Positions 23,832 through 35,394 of a DNA stretch of 64,000 bases are shown here, one piece after another. This DNA comes from Adineta ricciae (Eukaryota > Rotifera > Eurotatoria > Adinetida > Adinetidae), in contig CAJNOJ010000209.1 of NCBI GenBank assembly GCA_905250025.1, positions 120,365 through 184,364 of the forward strand. The letters are read 5' to 3'. A model generated the notes under the pieces. It saw only the letters and a list, made by a program, of their open reading frames with translations. It was not told where the DNA came from and did no database searches. The position numbers and the translations under genes are program-made. Every line of letters starts with the position of its first letter. The stretch's first letter is position 1.

Positions 23832-24551
23832 TTAAGGTAAATATTTTACTAAAATAGTAAATTTAATTTCGTCAGGATTGACTTTTGCTTTGAATCGGTT
23901 CGTATCATCGAACGGGAAAGGTGCAGTTTGTTTCGTGTCGACAAAACCTTGTCGAAGATGCCAATCAATTTGATTCTGTTTACTCGATATAACGTAAAGA
24001 TAAACACGTTTTGCATTGAAATGCTCTTTTGCAATGCGCTAAAACGAACACAATAATCTGACCTTCTTTATTCTGATTATGTAATAATGGAAACTACTCA
24101 CCATAGCTCCGTTGTACAATAACTTTCCTATACCTTGACTTTGATAATCGGGATCAACAGCGTGTAAACCAAACTCGACAGATGCATCCTTGCCGTCTTC
24201 TGCATTAACTTGTAAATTTCGAGCGAATCTGTTGACTTTGCAACAGCCAACTATTTCCAGTCCGGAGGGAGTCTTCAATTTGGCAACGAGAATTATTGTA
24301 TTTGTTTCATCGTCAATTAGTTCTCGAAGCTGCTCTGATGTTATTCGATCACCCGACAGTAAATGCTGTTCACCAACCCAACCAGAATAAGGTTCTTGAG
24401 ATGATGAAGACGAAGGTTTGCCTCTGTACGCCCAATTGATAATTTTACATAGGTCTTTTATATCTTCATAGGACGCGAAAAATAGATTCACATCAGAATT
24501 TGAATAATCGTCAAAAACGTGCCCCTGACGAGAAGTATGCGCGTCAGTCAT
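23832..24551 (-). CDS. GNAT-family N-acetyltransferase, 2 exons (block copy 2)
   Basis: Same exon structure as 9324-10043: ATG at 24551, GTGAGT donor after GGAGCTATG, TTTTAG acceptor, stop at 23832-23834. The acetyl-CoA loop reads Q-S-Q-G-I-G-K-L-L; the first Arg of the copy-1 loop is Gln here, which is tolerated in many GNATs. About a dozen substitutions across the protein, no breaks. Confidence 0.82.
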
Positions 24552-25165
24552 AGTTTAGAAAAATACAAAATGTAATGGTAAGATAAGAAAAGATGAGAAT
24601 AAAATATCGTTTTTCTTTAAAGTTCAAGGTTATCTTACTCATTGTGATGACAATGCTCCAGAGGAGACTTCTCTTGACTTAGTTGGTTGAAGACAAACTA
24701 GCCGAGACTCTCGATACATTTCATATGCGTTTGTAATTCAAGCACGAAAATAAACTGGATCAAAATCAATCACATGTTACTCATAAGTGAATCATGAAGT
24801 TTGCTTTCGTCAAATGGTTTTATACTATTTCCAAACTGGGTATTTGTTTCTCATAGTTCGAAATATTCGTTGTGATTTATTAATAAATGAGCATATACAT
24901 AACTGACAGAAATTCCATATGATAATTCATGTAGAGAATCTAATATCGATTGAGATATCACCACCTTTAGTCGGGTAAGAAAAAGGGCAATTTTTTTATG
25001 TAATTATAGTTACCGTTGAGTAATAAACCCACTAAAACAACCAATGTGTCTACCTTTGGGTTGTCTCATTTAAATGAGTGCATATAATGAATTTGTTGGA
25101 AATTTCCAATTTTACTAGTATAAATATATCGATCCGCAGGTAAATTCAATATAAAATCAATAAAT
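24552..25165. other. Intergenic; about 150 bp longer than in copy 1
   Basis: Relative to 10044-10505 this stretch lacks a piece near the GNAT start and carries extra sequence at about 24800-24990, which accounts for the offset step from 14508 to 14660. The extra sequence shows no gene and no clear terminal repeats. Confidence 0.5.
25119..25126 (+). promoter_or_regulatory. TATA-box-like element, copy 2
   Basis: TATAAATA 47 bp upstream of the ATG at 25166, conserved with 10459-10466. Confidence 0.45.
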
Positions 25166-25786
25166 ATGAATAGACCTTGCATCTATGCACTATTACATTG
25201 GGCAAAAGTGTGCCTTGTTTTGCTGCTAATTCCTGGTTTAATTTGGGGTGGAATTGCTGCACTTTCATGTCTTCGACATCGGAATGCACGAAATACCTAT
25301 GTCAGTACAACATGCCAAGTGGTAAATTATGTCAAAATACAACATTACTGCGTTGATTGTACTCTATTCCATTGCACAACCCATCAATGCTTCGACGAAC
25401 AAATACTCGTGACATACGCTGTTAATAATAAATCTTACGAGTCGTATGTAATTACAAAAGAAAGTCGAATTGCAAGACGTAAGAAGTTACAAGTATGTAC
25501 CATTGATTCGAATGGGAACTTATTTAATTGTTTATCTGCTATTTAGAAAGGCGCTGATCATGATTGTTATTATCATAAGGAAGATGTTGGATTGGCCATC
25601 TTTGATCTACCTGATCATGAATCACCCCTCATCGTCGTGTACATCATCACTGGAACCATTTGTCTACTCATTTTCGTTATTATTACAACTTTGCTTTATA
25701 TTCAATTTCAAGCTTTCAACACACGCAATCATGGCGGAAAAAAACAGGCTAGAGTGGATGAAGAAGATCTTTTATATTGTAATTGA
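25166..25786 (+). CDS. Two-TM membrane protein, 2 exons (block copy 2)
   Basis: Exon 1 25166-25492, intron 25493-25546, exon 2 25547-25786; 188 residues, same as copy 1. Both TM segments and the extracellular Cys residues are retained, with about 7 percent amino-acid change by eye, concentrated in the loop. Unknown function. Confidence 0.75.
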
Positions 25787-26166
25787 TGTATCAGATTTTT
25801 TTTTTGATTATATCAATATATTTTCGTATTACCTATTGAGTTAATCTTGTAATGAGTAATGTGAAAGAGAGAAAGATGTGGACAGGTAAATTTGATGTTT
25901 TCCTCTTTGCATCATAGCTTTACGAATATTTTGTCCTCTATAATACTGATGTTTTTAATCAATACTGAGTAATTTTTGTGAATAAGACAAAAGTACATAA
26001 GAGTGAACACGTGTGCATGGAACAGGTGTAGTGTAAATACCATTCGAAATTTCTGTCACTAACTGACGCCTGTATTGCTTGATTGTTTGTCATTGGTCGA
26101 AAAGTTTGACCATTCGAAATTTCTGATCTGTGTACACGACATGATTTGAAAATATCGCTTATTTCG

Positions 26167-27547
26167 ATGCTTTCATTTTTATCTGATCTAATACGCTTAC
26201 GTTCAGTCTGCGGAGTCGATGCTGAGCGTTTCGTTGCCGAACGAATCTGTGCAGAATGTGACCATTTAAAATTAAAATATAATGTAATATCAGCACCTGG
26301 TCAAGAACATCGACCGAATGTGATTGTCACTGCTGGTATGTCTTATACTGTTTGATTAGAGTAGTTCATGATAAAACTGGTTTATGTAAGGAAATGGTCC
26401 TTCGAAGTTCTTATTTGTTGGTCATATTGATACGGTCAATGTGGAAGATGAAACTCAATGGTCACTCCCACCATTCGGTGGCATGATTGATGAGAAAACT
26501 CAACGAATGATTGGACGTGGAGCATGCGATAATAAAGGTGGAATCGTCTGTGCACTGTATACGTTGTACTTGCTCCAGCAACGAATCGATCGTAAGAGAA
26601 TATGAAGCATTTGACTATTTCGACTGTCACTTGAGAATTTAGAAGAGAAATTAAACATTAGTATTCAATTGGCATGTGTGGTTGATGAAGAAAGTGGCGC
26701 TTGTTCGTCGATTGGTGTTCGTTATTTGTTAGATAAGAAATTGATTTCAGGTGATGGAGCAATCTATGTTTATCCCGGCGTGAACGTGACGATTGGACAT
26801 CGCGGTCTCTTAAGATTAGCCATTGATGTTATAGGTGAGAATGTGCATACGGGAAGTATCGAATGGAATACCAAAAAGAAAGGAGCAAATGCAGTTCGTA
26901 CATACTAATAAAATTTTTCCAATGAAATTCTTCACGTTCATTAATAGGTCACGGCTTTAGCTCGCATCCTTGTAGCATTAGAAGATTATCCGTGGGAGAA
27001 CGACAAAAATCCATCATTTCCTAATTTAACATTAACTGTAACACCGGGCACGATCGTGAATGGAGGTGGTTTTGTATCTGTTGTTCCATCACATGCTTCA
27101 GCTATGATTGATATTCGTCTGATGCCATCAACATCTGTTGATCATGTTTTACAGAAAATTGAAGACATCGTTACAAGTATAGTAAACGAACGAAATGAAT
27201 TTTATCGTAGAATGGCGCTCGATTCATCGCCATCCATTCGATTATCAGCATCGATTACCATAAAGAACCAACTGCCGGCTGCTACGATTGATTCAAATCA
27301 TCCACTCGTTTATTCATGTGTCCAAGCTGTTGAAAAAATACTACATGTAACTCCAACAACAGATGGATGCGGTCCAGCTAATGAAGGATATATGTTAATC
27401 GAGAGTGGTATTCCGACCATTTGCGGATTCGGACCCATTGGTGGTAATGTTCATGGAGTTGACGAATGGGTATCGGTACCATCGTTAGCTCAGACAGTCG
27501 ACGTTTACTTTGACATTGTTTCTAGCTATTGTCATCTATTTCAGTAA
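26167..27547 (+). CDS. M20-family metallopeptidase / deacylase, 4 exons (block copy 2)
   Basis: Same four-exon layout as copy 1, offset about 14.66 kb. Metal and catalytic motifs FVGHIDTV, GRGACDNKGG and VVDEESGA are unchanged; intron ends are conserved (second copy of the weak GTTCGT donor too). The reading frame upstream of 26167 begins only with TTG, which supports the downstream ATG as the start in both copies. Intact, so both copies probably encode active enzyme. Confidence 0.87.
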
Positions 27548-27699
27548 TAGAATGAAACCGTTACTTTCTTCACGTTCATAAAAATATTCCGGTGAGAGCT
27601 TCATAACTAACTGAATGAGCGATAGGGATCAATAATGATTCAGTACTCTGGATAGGATTTATGGTCTTGAAATTTATTAGAGTGAACGAAAAAAAATAT

Positions 27700-28491
27700 T
27701 TCAATATTAGATTAAACATTCAGCGACTGGTCATTTGATTGAGCTTTGTTTTCGATTGCCTGCTCACATTTCACTGTGTCACAATGATTGATTATGTTGA
27801 GTCAAATGTCGTGCATTATTTCGTATACAACAATAAAGTAATCACATTCCTATAACATATTCAAGAATAAACATGAGTATAACAAGTTGTGTTCCACTTG
27901 AAACTCCAAATTTCCAAGCAAAAGCATAAGAAATTTCTGGAATCAACCAAATATCACCGATGAAAAACCAGATAATACTGAAAACAGTCAATAGATGACT
28001 TAAAATGACACAATACTGAATGATGGTGAACTGAACAAAGATCAATGTTATTTAATGAAATATAGGGAAATTACGACCTATCGGAAAACACTTATGCATA
28101 GATGAAGTGATACAATAACAAGAGCGAATGCTGCTTGAAGAATTAAAACGGTACACGACATATAATATCGATAATCATATGTACGATACATACAAGCAAT
28201 TATTAAACAAATGAGAGAAACAATGAATAATTGAAAATAATATGACAGTAACAAATGTTTGGCGAGCCGTAATTTTGATGGATAAGCTTTGTTTATATCT
28301 TTAGTCAAACTGATTAAGGGACGAGGAAATATGAGATCATATTGTTTTGTTGACTTATCATCAGGTGTTTGATCGTTAATTAATAAAACTCCACTTTCTT
28401 CTTGAGTCATTTGTTCCGAATGTTTATTTGTATCCTGAAGATGAACGACAGCGAATGACTTTTTTTTTCTTTTTACGACGTAAAAGTTCAC
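27700..28491 (-). pseudogene. Multi-pass membrane protein, decayed (block copy 2)
   Basis: Counterpart of 13052-13906. The ATG pair at the start is lost (sequence reads GTGAAC). Exon 2 has lost 40 bp between two TCATTC repeats, which shifts the frame. Further on, the Trp codon of the IGIWLLY segment has become TGA (about 27840-27842). Another deletion removes part of the polar tail near 27790. Splice sites remain recognisable. Several independent lesions mean the gene is dead in this copy unless a downstream Met and truncated product are used. Confidence 0.75.
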
Positions 28492-29209
28492 AGAGAGATG
28501 ATCTCATTACTGCCGTCTATACCAATCCGAAATAGATGTGATGATTCCAGAAGACAACTACGGAAAATTAGAGGACAAAATTGACAGTTCTATATGGAGG
28601 TAGAATATGAGCACTGTTGGTTATACTTCAAACGTTCCATGTAATGATAGTGACGGTGCCATATGAGAACATTGACAGATTTTTGTTTATACATTGTAGT
28701 CTTGCAATTTAATTCTTCGACAGTTCAAATGGATTGAAGGTTTGATGAAGCAACAGGGTTTTGAGGTGCATATTATTTCTTTAGTTTTTTTCCCACCCAT
28801 ATCAGTGTTGTAGATGTCGACTGATGATGAGAATTTCTCCAGAACAGTCAGCTAAAGGACGCTTGGATTGGATCCAATCCGATAGAAGGAATTTGTTTAA
28901 TTTACAACGAGGCATTGCGGCCCGTAGTTTTGATGATGTTTTAAATTTCATCTCTGAATCGACCCTTTGGTTAAACGTTCATAAGCAGATTTCATTCGAA
29001 AAAGAGAAATCAATGAATTTTTAGAATATACTGATGACTTGACGACAAACTATTTTAATCCTCAAAAATCGTTTATTCAATGCGACAAGCTGATCACGCG
29101 CACACGCATACCATTGTCTATGGAATTTATCTGATGAAAAGCTCATTTATTTTATAAAGATTTGTACAAGTTTTCAGTTGAAATAAAGTAGGATTTCAAT
29201 GAATATAAT
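28492..29209. other. Intergenic with a 66-residue open frame of doubtful status
   Basis: 28824-29024 (+) is open but its copy-1 counterpart (about 14239-14450) has frame breaks, so coding is not supported. Nothing else recognised. Confidence 0.3.
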
Positions 29210-29695
29210 TCATTGAATCGAAAAGTTCTCTCCTCTTCCTTCGACACTTTCCCACAAGCAAGTGGTTTTCCCATGGAAACTAACAGGAACAATATATGGA
29301 CAAGCTGCTCGTTCAGCACTAATCAGGAATACACATATTCGACTGTTCGATTGCTTTGGATCTGGTTCAAGTTGTTGACTCAATGTCAATGAATATAACA
29401 TATTAAAATCATCTTGTTCAGTAATAACTAAACCATAATCGAACGATGCACTTTCAGAGACAGTAAATGGATTTTCAATACGAGAATGATTCGCAGTACC
29501 ATCAATAAAATACACACCTTGTTCATTATCAGTCAAAACATGTAATGAGCCGTACCATGAACCATTGAAACTGGTGATTGTATGCCATGTATGAACTTCG
29601 GACACTTGCTCACTGTGGTATGCTAGTAAAATACCATTGCTCATGATAATTGACAGTGCACATATGATGGAACTCATTCGTATGAATGACATCAT
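29210..29695 (-). CDS. Small secreted protein (block copy 2)
   Basis: 161 residues, near-identical to 14622-15107; signal peptide kept, one change in it (L to S) and one in the last residues (W to S). The three short Cys-containing segments are identical. Function unknown. Confidence 0.7.
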   Translation of the reverse strand: MMSFIRMSSIICALSIIMSNGILLAYHSEQVSEVHTWHTITSFNGSWYGSLHVLTDNEQGVYFIDGTANHSRIENPFTVSESASFDYGLVITEQDDFNMLYSLTLSQQLEPDPKQSNSRICVFLISAERAACPYIVPVSFHGKTTCLWESVEGRGENFSIQ

Positions 29696-29929
29696 GAACT
29701 TGTAGAGTGAAATTCAAATAATAGGTTTGAAAATAAATGATTTATTGTGAGAAAAATGGAAGTTAGATGTTAATAGGTATAAACAATAATAAAGAAAAAT
29801 ACATAACAACCAATGTTACGAATGGTCGAATAGATGTCTCTTTATATACATTTTCAATTGACCTATATAAATTCATGTTTTAGCTTTGAAGAATAGATTT
29901 CTGTCTGCAGACTTTCGAACTACAAGTAC

Positions 29930-30290
29930 ATAAAGCATGATATTTCTAATTCGAAGTTGTACAGCGCTTGTATTTTTTCTCAAATCGTCGTTGTTAAAAT
30001 CAGCTGTACCGTATTGCGTAAGTAAAAGAAGATTCTTCTTCCGAAATCAATATTTGTTTTTGAAAACATTGATGTGCATCTCCAAGAAATACACACATTC
30101 GGTAAGGAAAACTTTTCGTAAAAATAATATCAAAACTACCATCACCGTTAAAACAAGAGCAGGAAACAAACAAAACATAACATTGCGGAATAACATGATA
30201 CCAGAAGTAACTCACCTGAGACCTATGCTGTCGTTCGAAAATTCGATGCGCCATAGATACTTGTTTTGAGGAGATACAATGTTTCAATCG
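29930..30290 (-). pseudogene. FG-GAP/VCBS repeat protein relic (block copy 2)
   Basis: Minus-strand frame 30287-30000 has CFNGDGSFDIIF, FLGDAHQCF and a run to TYAIRYS, then a stop before an FNND-type second repeat. Better preserved than copy 1 but without start, signal or further repeats. Same interpretation: the tail of an older FG-GAP protein gene. Confidence 0.5.
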
Positions 30291-30605
30291 ATTGTTTACT
30301 CACGAATTGAATAAACCGGATAAAGTGCAGTAGTGTTCGGAACTCTTATTATTGAACATGGACGTATAAGAGCGTCGGTATATTTTGAGTACAGTTGTGT
30401 GAAGACGGCCGCAATATTGTCTAAAACGATTGTTGAAGGTGACAAACGTCTAACTTATGGATTAGGAGATATGGTGATTGAAGTTCTATTTAAAACATAT
30501 TTTGATTTAAGTTCTACTCAATAACTTCATACGACTTTACAACATTTACTTTGTGGAACACTGGATGTAAATCGGGTATTAGAGATGTTTCTAGTTTTTT
30601 TTTCA

Positions 30606-31556
30606 TCAGTAGAATTGTTTGATAAGCCATTGACAGGCGTCGTCCAAAGCTTTATTACTAATCGTTGCAATACGAACAGCTTCGAGAAAACTATGCGTTG
30701 TTCCGTGGTAAATGTGTTCTTCGACGTTAACATTGGCCTTTCGTAATGCTTCGGCCATAGATCGATTTTCATCGAAGAGAACATCGCATTCAGTAATGGT
30801 TAGAAAACTTGGTGGAAGACCATGAAGGTCAGCATGGAGAGGACATACGTATGGATCATCATAATCCGCTTCATTTTGAATGTAATTATTGAAATAGAAC
30901 TGCATTTCTTCAGCGTTTAATCGATATTTTGGATCATTGTAACGTACGTATGAATCGGATGTAGGTCTTACACGATCATACACACCATAATTAAGCAACT
31001 GAGCAACAAGAACTGGCTCGTTCAGTGCTCTTAGTCGTAGATTTGTTGCAACGCTAAGATTGGCACCAGCAGAATCACCACCAATTGCCATACGATTCAC
31101 ATCGATACTTAAATCTGTTGCATTCTGTTCTCTTAACCATTGAATGACTGATACAATTTCATAGATTGCTCGGGGATACTTTACTTCTGGGGATAGACTG
31201 TAATCCACACCGATGACAACGACGTTTGCTCGACTTGCATACTCTCTCATCAATCGATCGTGTGTGTCAAGGCTGAATATAATGTAACCACCTCCATGAA
31301 TGTAGATGAGTGTTGGACATGCTTGATCATGATTTGGATAATAAAGGCGAATACGAGTTGAATAAGTTCCTACATGTTTCTCTTCGATTCGCTGCATTAC
31401 GGGTCCGCCTTCAGTCCATGGTGCCCGAACGAGTGCAGTCACTCGACGTAGATCATCAATCGATGTGGAATCGAAAGGAGAAAGACTCGTATAGGTTTCT
31501 TGCATTATATTTTGCCATTGTTGTATATCCAAATCTATGTCTTTACCGTCTGCCAT
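30606..31556 (-). CDS. Alpha/beta hydrolase, HSL type (block copy 2)
   Basis: 316 residues from ATG 31556. HGGGY, GDSAGAN, acid and His motifs all intact; a few conservative changes against copy 1. Both copies appear functional. Confidence 0.9.
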   Translation of the reverse strand: MADGKDIDLDIQQWQNIMQETYTSLSPFDSTSIDDLRRVTALVRAPWTEGGPVMQRIEEKHVGTYSTRIRLYYPNHDQACPTLIYIHGGGYIIFSLDTHDRLMREYASRANVVVIGVDYSLSPEVKYPRAIYEIVSVIQWLREQNATDLSIDVNRMAIGGDSAGANLSVATNLRLRALNEPVLVAQLLNYGVYDRVRPTSDSYVRYNDPKYRLNAEEMQFYFNNYIQNEADYDDPYVCPLHADLHGLPPSFLTITECDVLFDENRSMAEALRKANVNVEEHIYHGTTHSFLEAVRIATISNKALDDACQWLIKQFY

Positions 31557-32212
31557 ACTCAATACACACAAATGCCTAATATGAATAAATTCATGTTTTT
31601 GTTTCTTATTCTTATCAAAGGTCAGATTGATAACACATGAAACTGATTCGCTAAGACGACTGAGTACGAATAGTATGAATACCGATGAAAAGCGTTATTT
31701 AAATTCTGCGGATGTTGTGAAAAAACACTTTTACACTGTAAGTCGCTCTTGTAAATTATTAATATCTCCAATTCTAGATTCGATTTATTTGTGAACCAAA
31801 AGCAAAAGTGAAACTCGCTTTTCTTGTACCTTGACGTGATTGCGAATGGAATGTGACATTAACAATGTTGGTTGATTCAAACAGATATAATGTATCATTG
31901 TATGATTTAGCTGACGTCAGTCATATCGCTGTTTGAAGAAACAGTATATTCACTGTCTGTTAAGTCCATATTGATTCATTCTCTTGTTTGCCGGTGTCAC
32001 ATCTATCAATACGAAATCTTGACAAAAGAATGTGTTAAAATATGTTTATCTACTTTCTGTACATTGTCATAAATTCACAAAAGAACAATAAATACGACAA
32101 CTTTATAAAACTATCTATCCAATAAATTGATCAAATTATCGCCTTTTCTTCTCATTCAAGCGTTGTTCAATCAAAATCGTTTAGTCACCAGCAGAGGCTA
32201 GTGATACCAACG

Positions 32213-34421
32213 ATGATTTTTTCCATGCTACAAGCACTTATCATATTTATTACGTCTAAGAATATAGGTAATTGTTGGGGAAATGGCTACCATCGACGTG
32301 TCTCAGCCATAGATAGTATCGGGCGAAACTATCGTTCAACATTTAAAAATGAATGAGATGTTCAAAATATTGCGAAAAGCAAGTATTGAGTTGGAAACAT
32401 CAGATGCAAAGTAATTCAAGAGCTTCGCGAAAAGTTTTCCTTCGGTGATGATTTGTGCAATGAACAATGTATATTGCTTTTCTTGTTAAGATTTCAACGG
32501 TTGAGATTACGATGATCTACTTTGGTACTTCTCTTTAGAATGCGCTGCTTCATGTTCCGTTACCAATAGTAGTCGATCACTTTGGTTGATCACATTCGGT
32601 GCTGGTAGAGATCCATATTCTCAACAAACTCCCTCTCATTTCAATTTCACCACCACTTACCGACAGCAATTCGAATCCCGTCCCGCGCCAGCACAGTTTG
32701 CACTGATGAATAAAGTACCAAACTACGACAGTTGGCACGCTAAAGCAGAAGATTACACACCAGATGATACTGACGGATATATGATGCTGGTCGATTTGGC
32801 TACCTATGATGGTAGTGTGATATTCAACACTACTGTTCATGGTCTTTGCATCGATTCACAGTATGAATTTTCAGCATACTTCGCAAATATTGTGCAGGAC
32901 AGATTTAATGCATCAAAGCCAAATATTATTCTACGAGCTCGTGCAGCGACACATGGAAATGAAATCATCAATCAATCATGGACAGATGACTTGCCTGAAC
33001 TCCCTAAGCTGACTTGGTCAAAGCATCAACTTTTGTTTACGGCATCAACGAGTTCAGTAGTTTTACTGATGATTGCGAAAGGCAATGATGGTATAGGGAG
33101 AGACTTAGTAATTGATGATATAGAACTACGTGTGTGCTCAAGTGTTTCATCAGGATATTACCCATCAGGTTAGTGGTTTCGTTTGCTTTCATATCTTCCA
33201 AAATCTAAAATAGAGAGTAGGAAAAACCATTGAGATGGAAATTCATTAAAATGTACATACACTATTGTGGATCATCTATAGCTATTGATCTGAATACTTC
33301 ACGATATATGTATAAATGTGAAACACGATAGCATGAGAAATCTCACTGTCGAAGAGATAGACAAGACTATAAGTGTCACAAGATAGTCTTGCTTCTGTCT
33401 ATTCCTGGTGTCGCCATCCGTTATTTAAAGGATCTCAGAAAAAACTTGTGTAGCTATTGGATAAGTACGATGTTTCCATTTATTTTTTAGAAACAACCGC
33501 CGTTCCTAAGTCATCTGGTAAGTATGCCTTTCCGTTCTATTTCTCACGAGAAGTGTATTGCTTTGCTTTCGAAAAGAGATAACTTCATTGGTACCGTCGA
33601 GCTGGACAATATCACAATTTGCATCTACCTCAGGTTAGCCGTCCGCTAATTCATTCCAGATAATTGAATCTATTTCTTTTCTCAAGTCGAAAAAGGTTCC
33701 AAAACTGTATTCATCCCGAAGAGATGCCCTAATGCATCATACATTGGCAAGCACTGCAATATTTCAAATGATCTTTGTGAGATGATGAAACCATGTAAAA
33801 ATAACACTAATTGCAAGAATACTGGCGCGACTGACAAAGGATATGTTTGCATATGTCCGCCCGGTTCTACTGGGGTTCATTGCGAAGAGAACCTACGACC
33901 CTGTGCGTCGTATATTTGTCTGAACAACGGTAACTACTTTATCTTTATCAATCTTATTATTCATTTTTTTGTTAATAGGTAAATGTGACGAAAAATCAGT
34001 ACGATGTCGATGTCCAAATGGTTGGGAAGGTGATCATTGTGAATCTATGATTAACCATTGTGAAATGAACAAAACAACTTGTTCGAATAATGGTGTTTGC
34101 CGGCCATTGGTGGGGAACTACACATGTGAATGCTTTGGCACTGGTTATTCTGGTCGTCATTGTGAAATAGTAGCAGTGAAAATTCGCGTCTTCAAAATTC
34201 TCTTCAAATCAGTTGCTTTTGTTGCGATTCTTATCATTGTAAGCTTCATCCTGTTTATCGTAATAATGGATATATTGAAGTATTGTTTTGGGATTGATGT
34301 CACTCGTGAGGAGTTGGAGCGATATCGACGAGAAAAACGAGCACGAAAACGAAGACGCCCTGTGATTCAACGATTTGTTTATGTGGACAAACCACAACAA
34401 TCTTCGGATACATCAGTCTAA
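32213..34421 (+). CDS. Secreted adhesin-like domain + EGF repeats + single TM receptor-like protein
   Basis: Exon 1 (ATG 32213) encodes the same signal peptide as 17732. The adhesin-like domain lies at about 32540-33173 and has motifs [25 protein letters not shown] and DDIELRVC. A small linker exon follows at about 33491-33518. An exon at about 33688-33928 and another from 33979 encode three EGF-like modules ([22 protein letters not shown] and [12 protein letters not shown] closing motifs). The intron between them ends TTAATAG. A TM helix ([22 protein letters not shown]) and a basic tail (KRARKRRRP) follow, ending at TAA 34421. This is a type I membrane protein, probably adhesive or receptor-like. 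The adhesin domain differs from its copy-1 counterpart far more than neighbouring genes do. Confidence 0.75.
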
Positions 34422-35394
34422 TACGCGAAAATGAGAAACTCACACCTCGCGCTTTTTGCTATCAGCTTTGCTTTAATCATATGCAATTCTTTGTTCAATA
34501 TATCTTCTATTTACGCTTTAATAATAAACTATGAACAAGATTATATATTCGTGTCTCAAAAACTTCTAGAGTAAAAACGCGTTACCACCTGGATGATTTT
34601 TGTCCACGAGCAATTATCGCTATCATGAGATATGTGACAAGGTTCGTTAGGATTCTTGCTGACCGTATCTAGTAAAACTTTATGTGCCACTTGATTGTAT
34701 CTTTCTCGCTACTTATTCGTAAAGTTAGCTTTGTCGAATATGGAAGCTATCCAACGCCCTTGTGTGAGTTGTTGCACTCAATTCTACATGATTGTTAACA
34801 TCTAGAGTGCGACTAGAAAACTGTGACGCCATAATAGATCGATGGTCAGATATTTCTAACATTTTCAGAGAAAAATCAGTCGATAAGAGAGTAAGCTTCA
34901 CCTAGTATTGCACATAGAACTTCTGGTAAGCAGCTATATCAATGATTTTGATTGGCGTACAATAAGCAGCAGGTATACTAGTAAAGGAGAAGCCTGTTCC
35001 AATAATTTGATAACACTTGGACTTATCACAATCCGGCCGATGATATCGTAATCGTGCGATCGCTGGAGTGTAGCTGCACCGAAAAGACGTTGAATGACAA
35101 GAATATATCTTATATTTGTGGATAATACAAAGTAATGGAAGATGTCGCCTGATGCCATAACGAAGACTCGATTAACGTCAAGTAGTAAAGAGTAAATCAT
35201 CTACGAACTAAGTGTCCTAATTAATGTAAACAAGAAGCCTTAACGTTTGGACATATTCAATCGTTATAATGTTTGCGTTCACTGTGTGCGAGACAAGAAA
35301 ACATTGGTTATCAATGTTAGTGGTTATGTGCAAAAACGAAGATAAAACGAGAACAGATAAGAAACGCAGTTAGAAGCGAGAGCATTTTTGTAAA
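34422..35394. other. Intergenic, nothing recognised
   Basis: About 970 bp between two plus-strand genes. No supported gene, repeat or RNA. The last 100 bp before 35395 are purine-rich and precede the decarboxylase start. Confidence 0.4.

Larger units (their letters stand above)
22423..33173. repeat. Large duplicated block, copy 2
   Basis: Counterpart of 7917-18692 in the same order and orientation. It begins exactly at the N and diverges from copy 1 after the first adhesin-like domain, where EGF exons replace the second adhesin/REJ part. Confidence 0.9.

Noticed and set aside
28824..29024. 66-residue open frame between block-copy-2 genes
   Set aside because: Its copy-1 counterpart has frame breaks and no domain or signal is visible.
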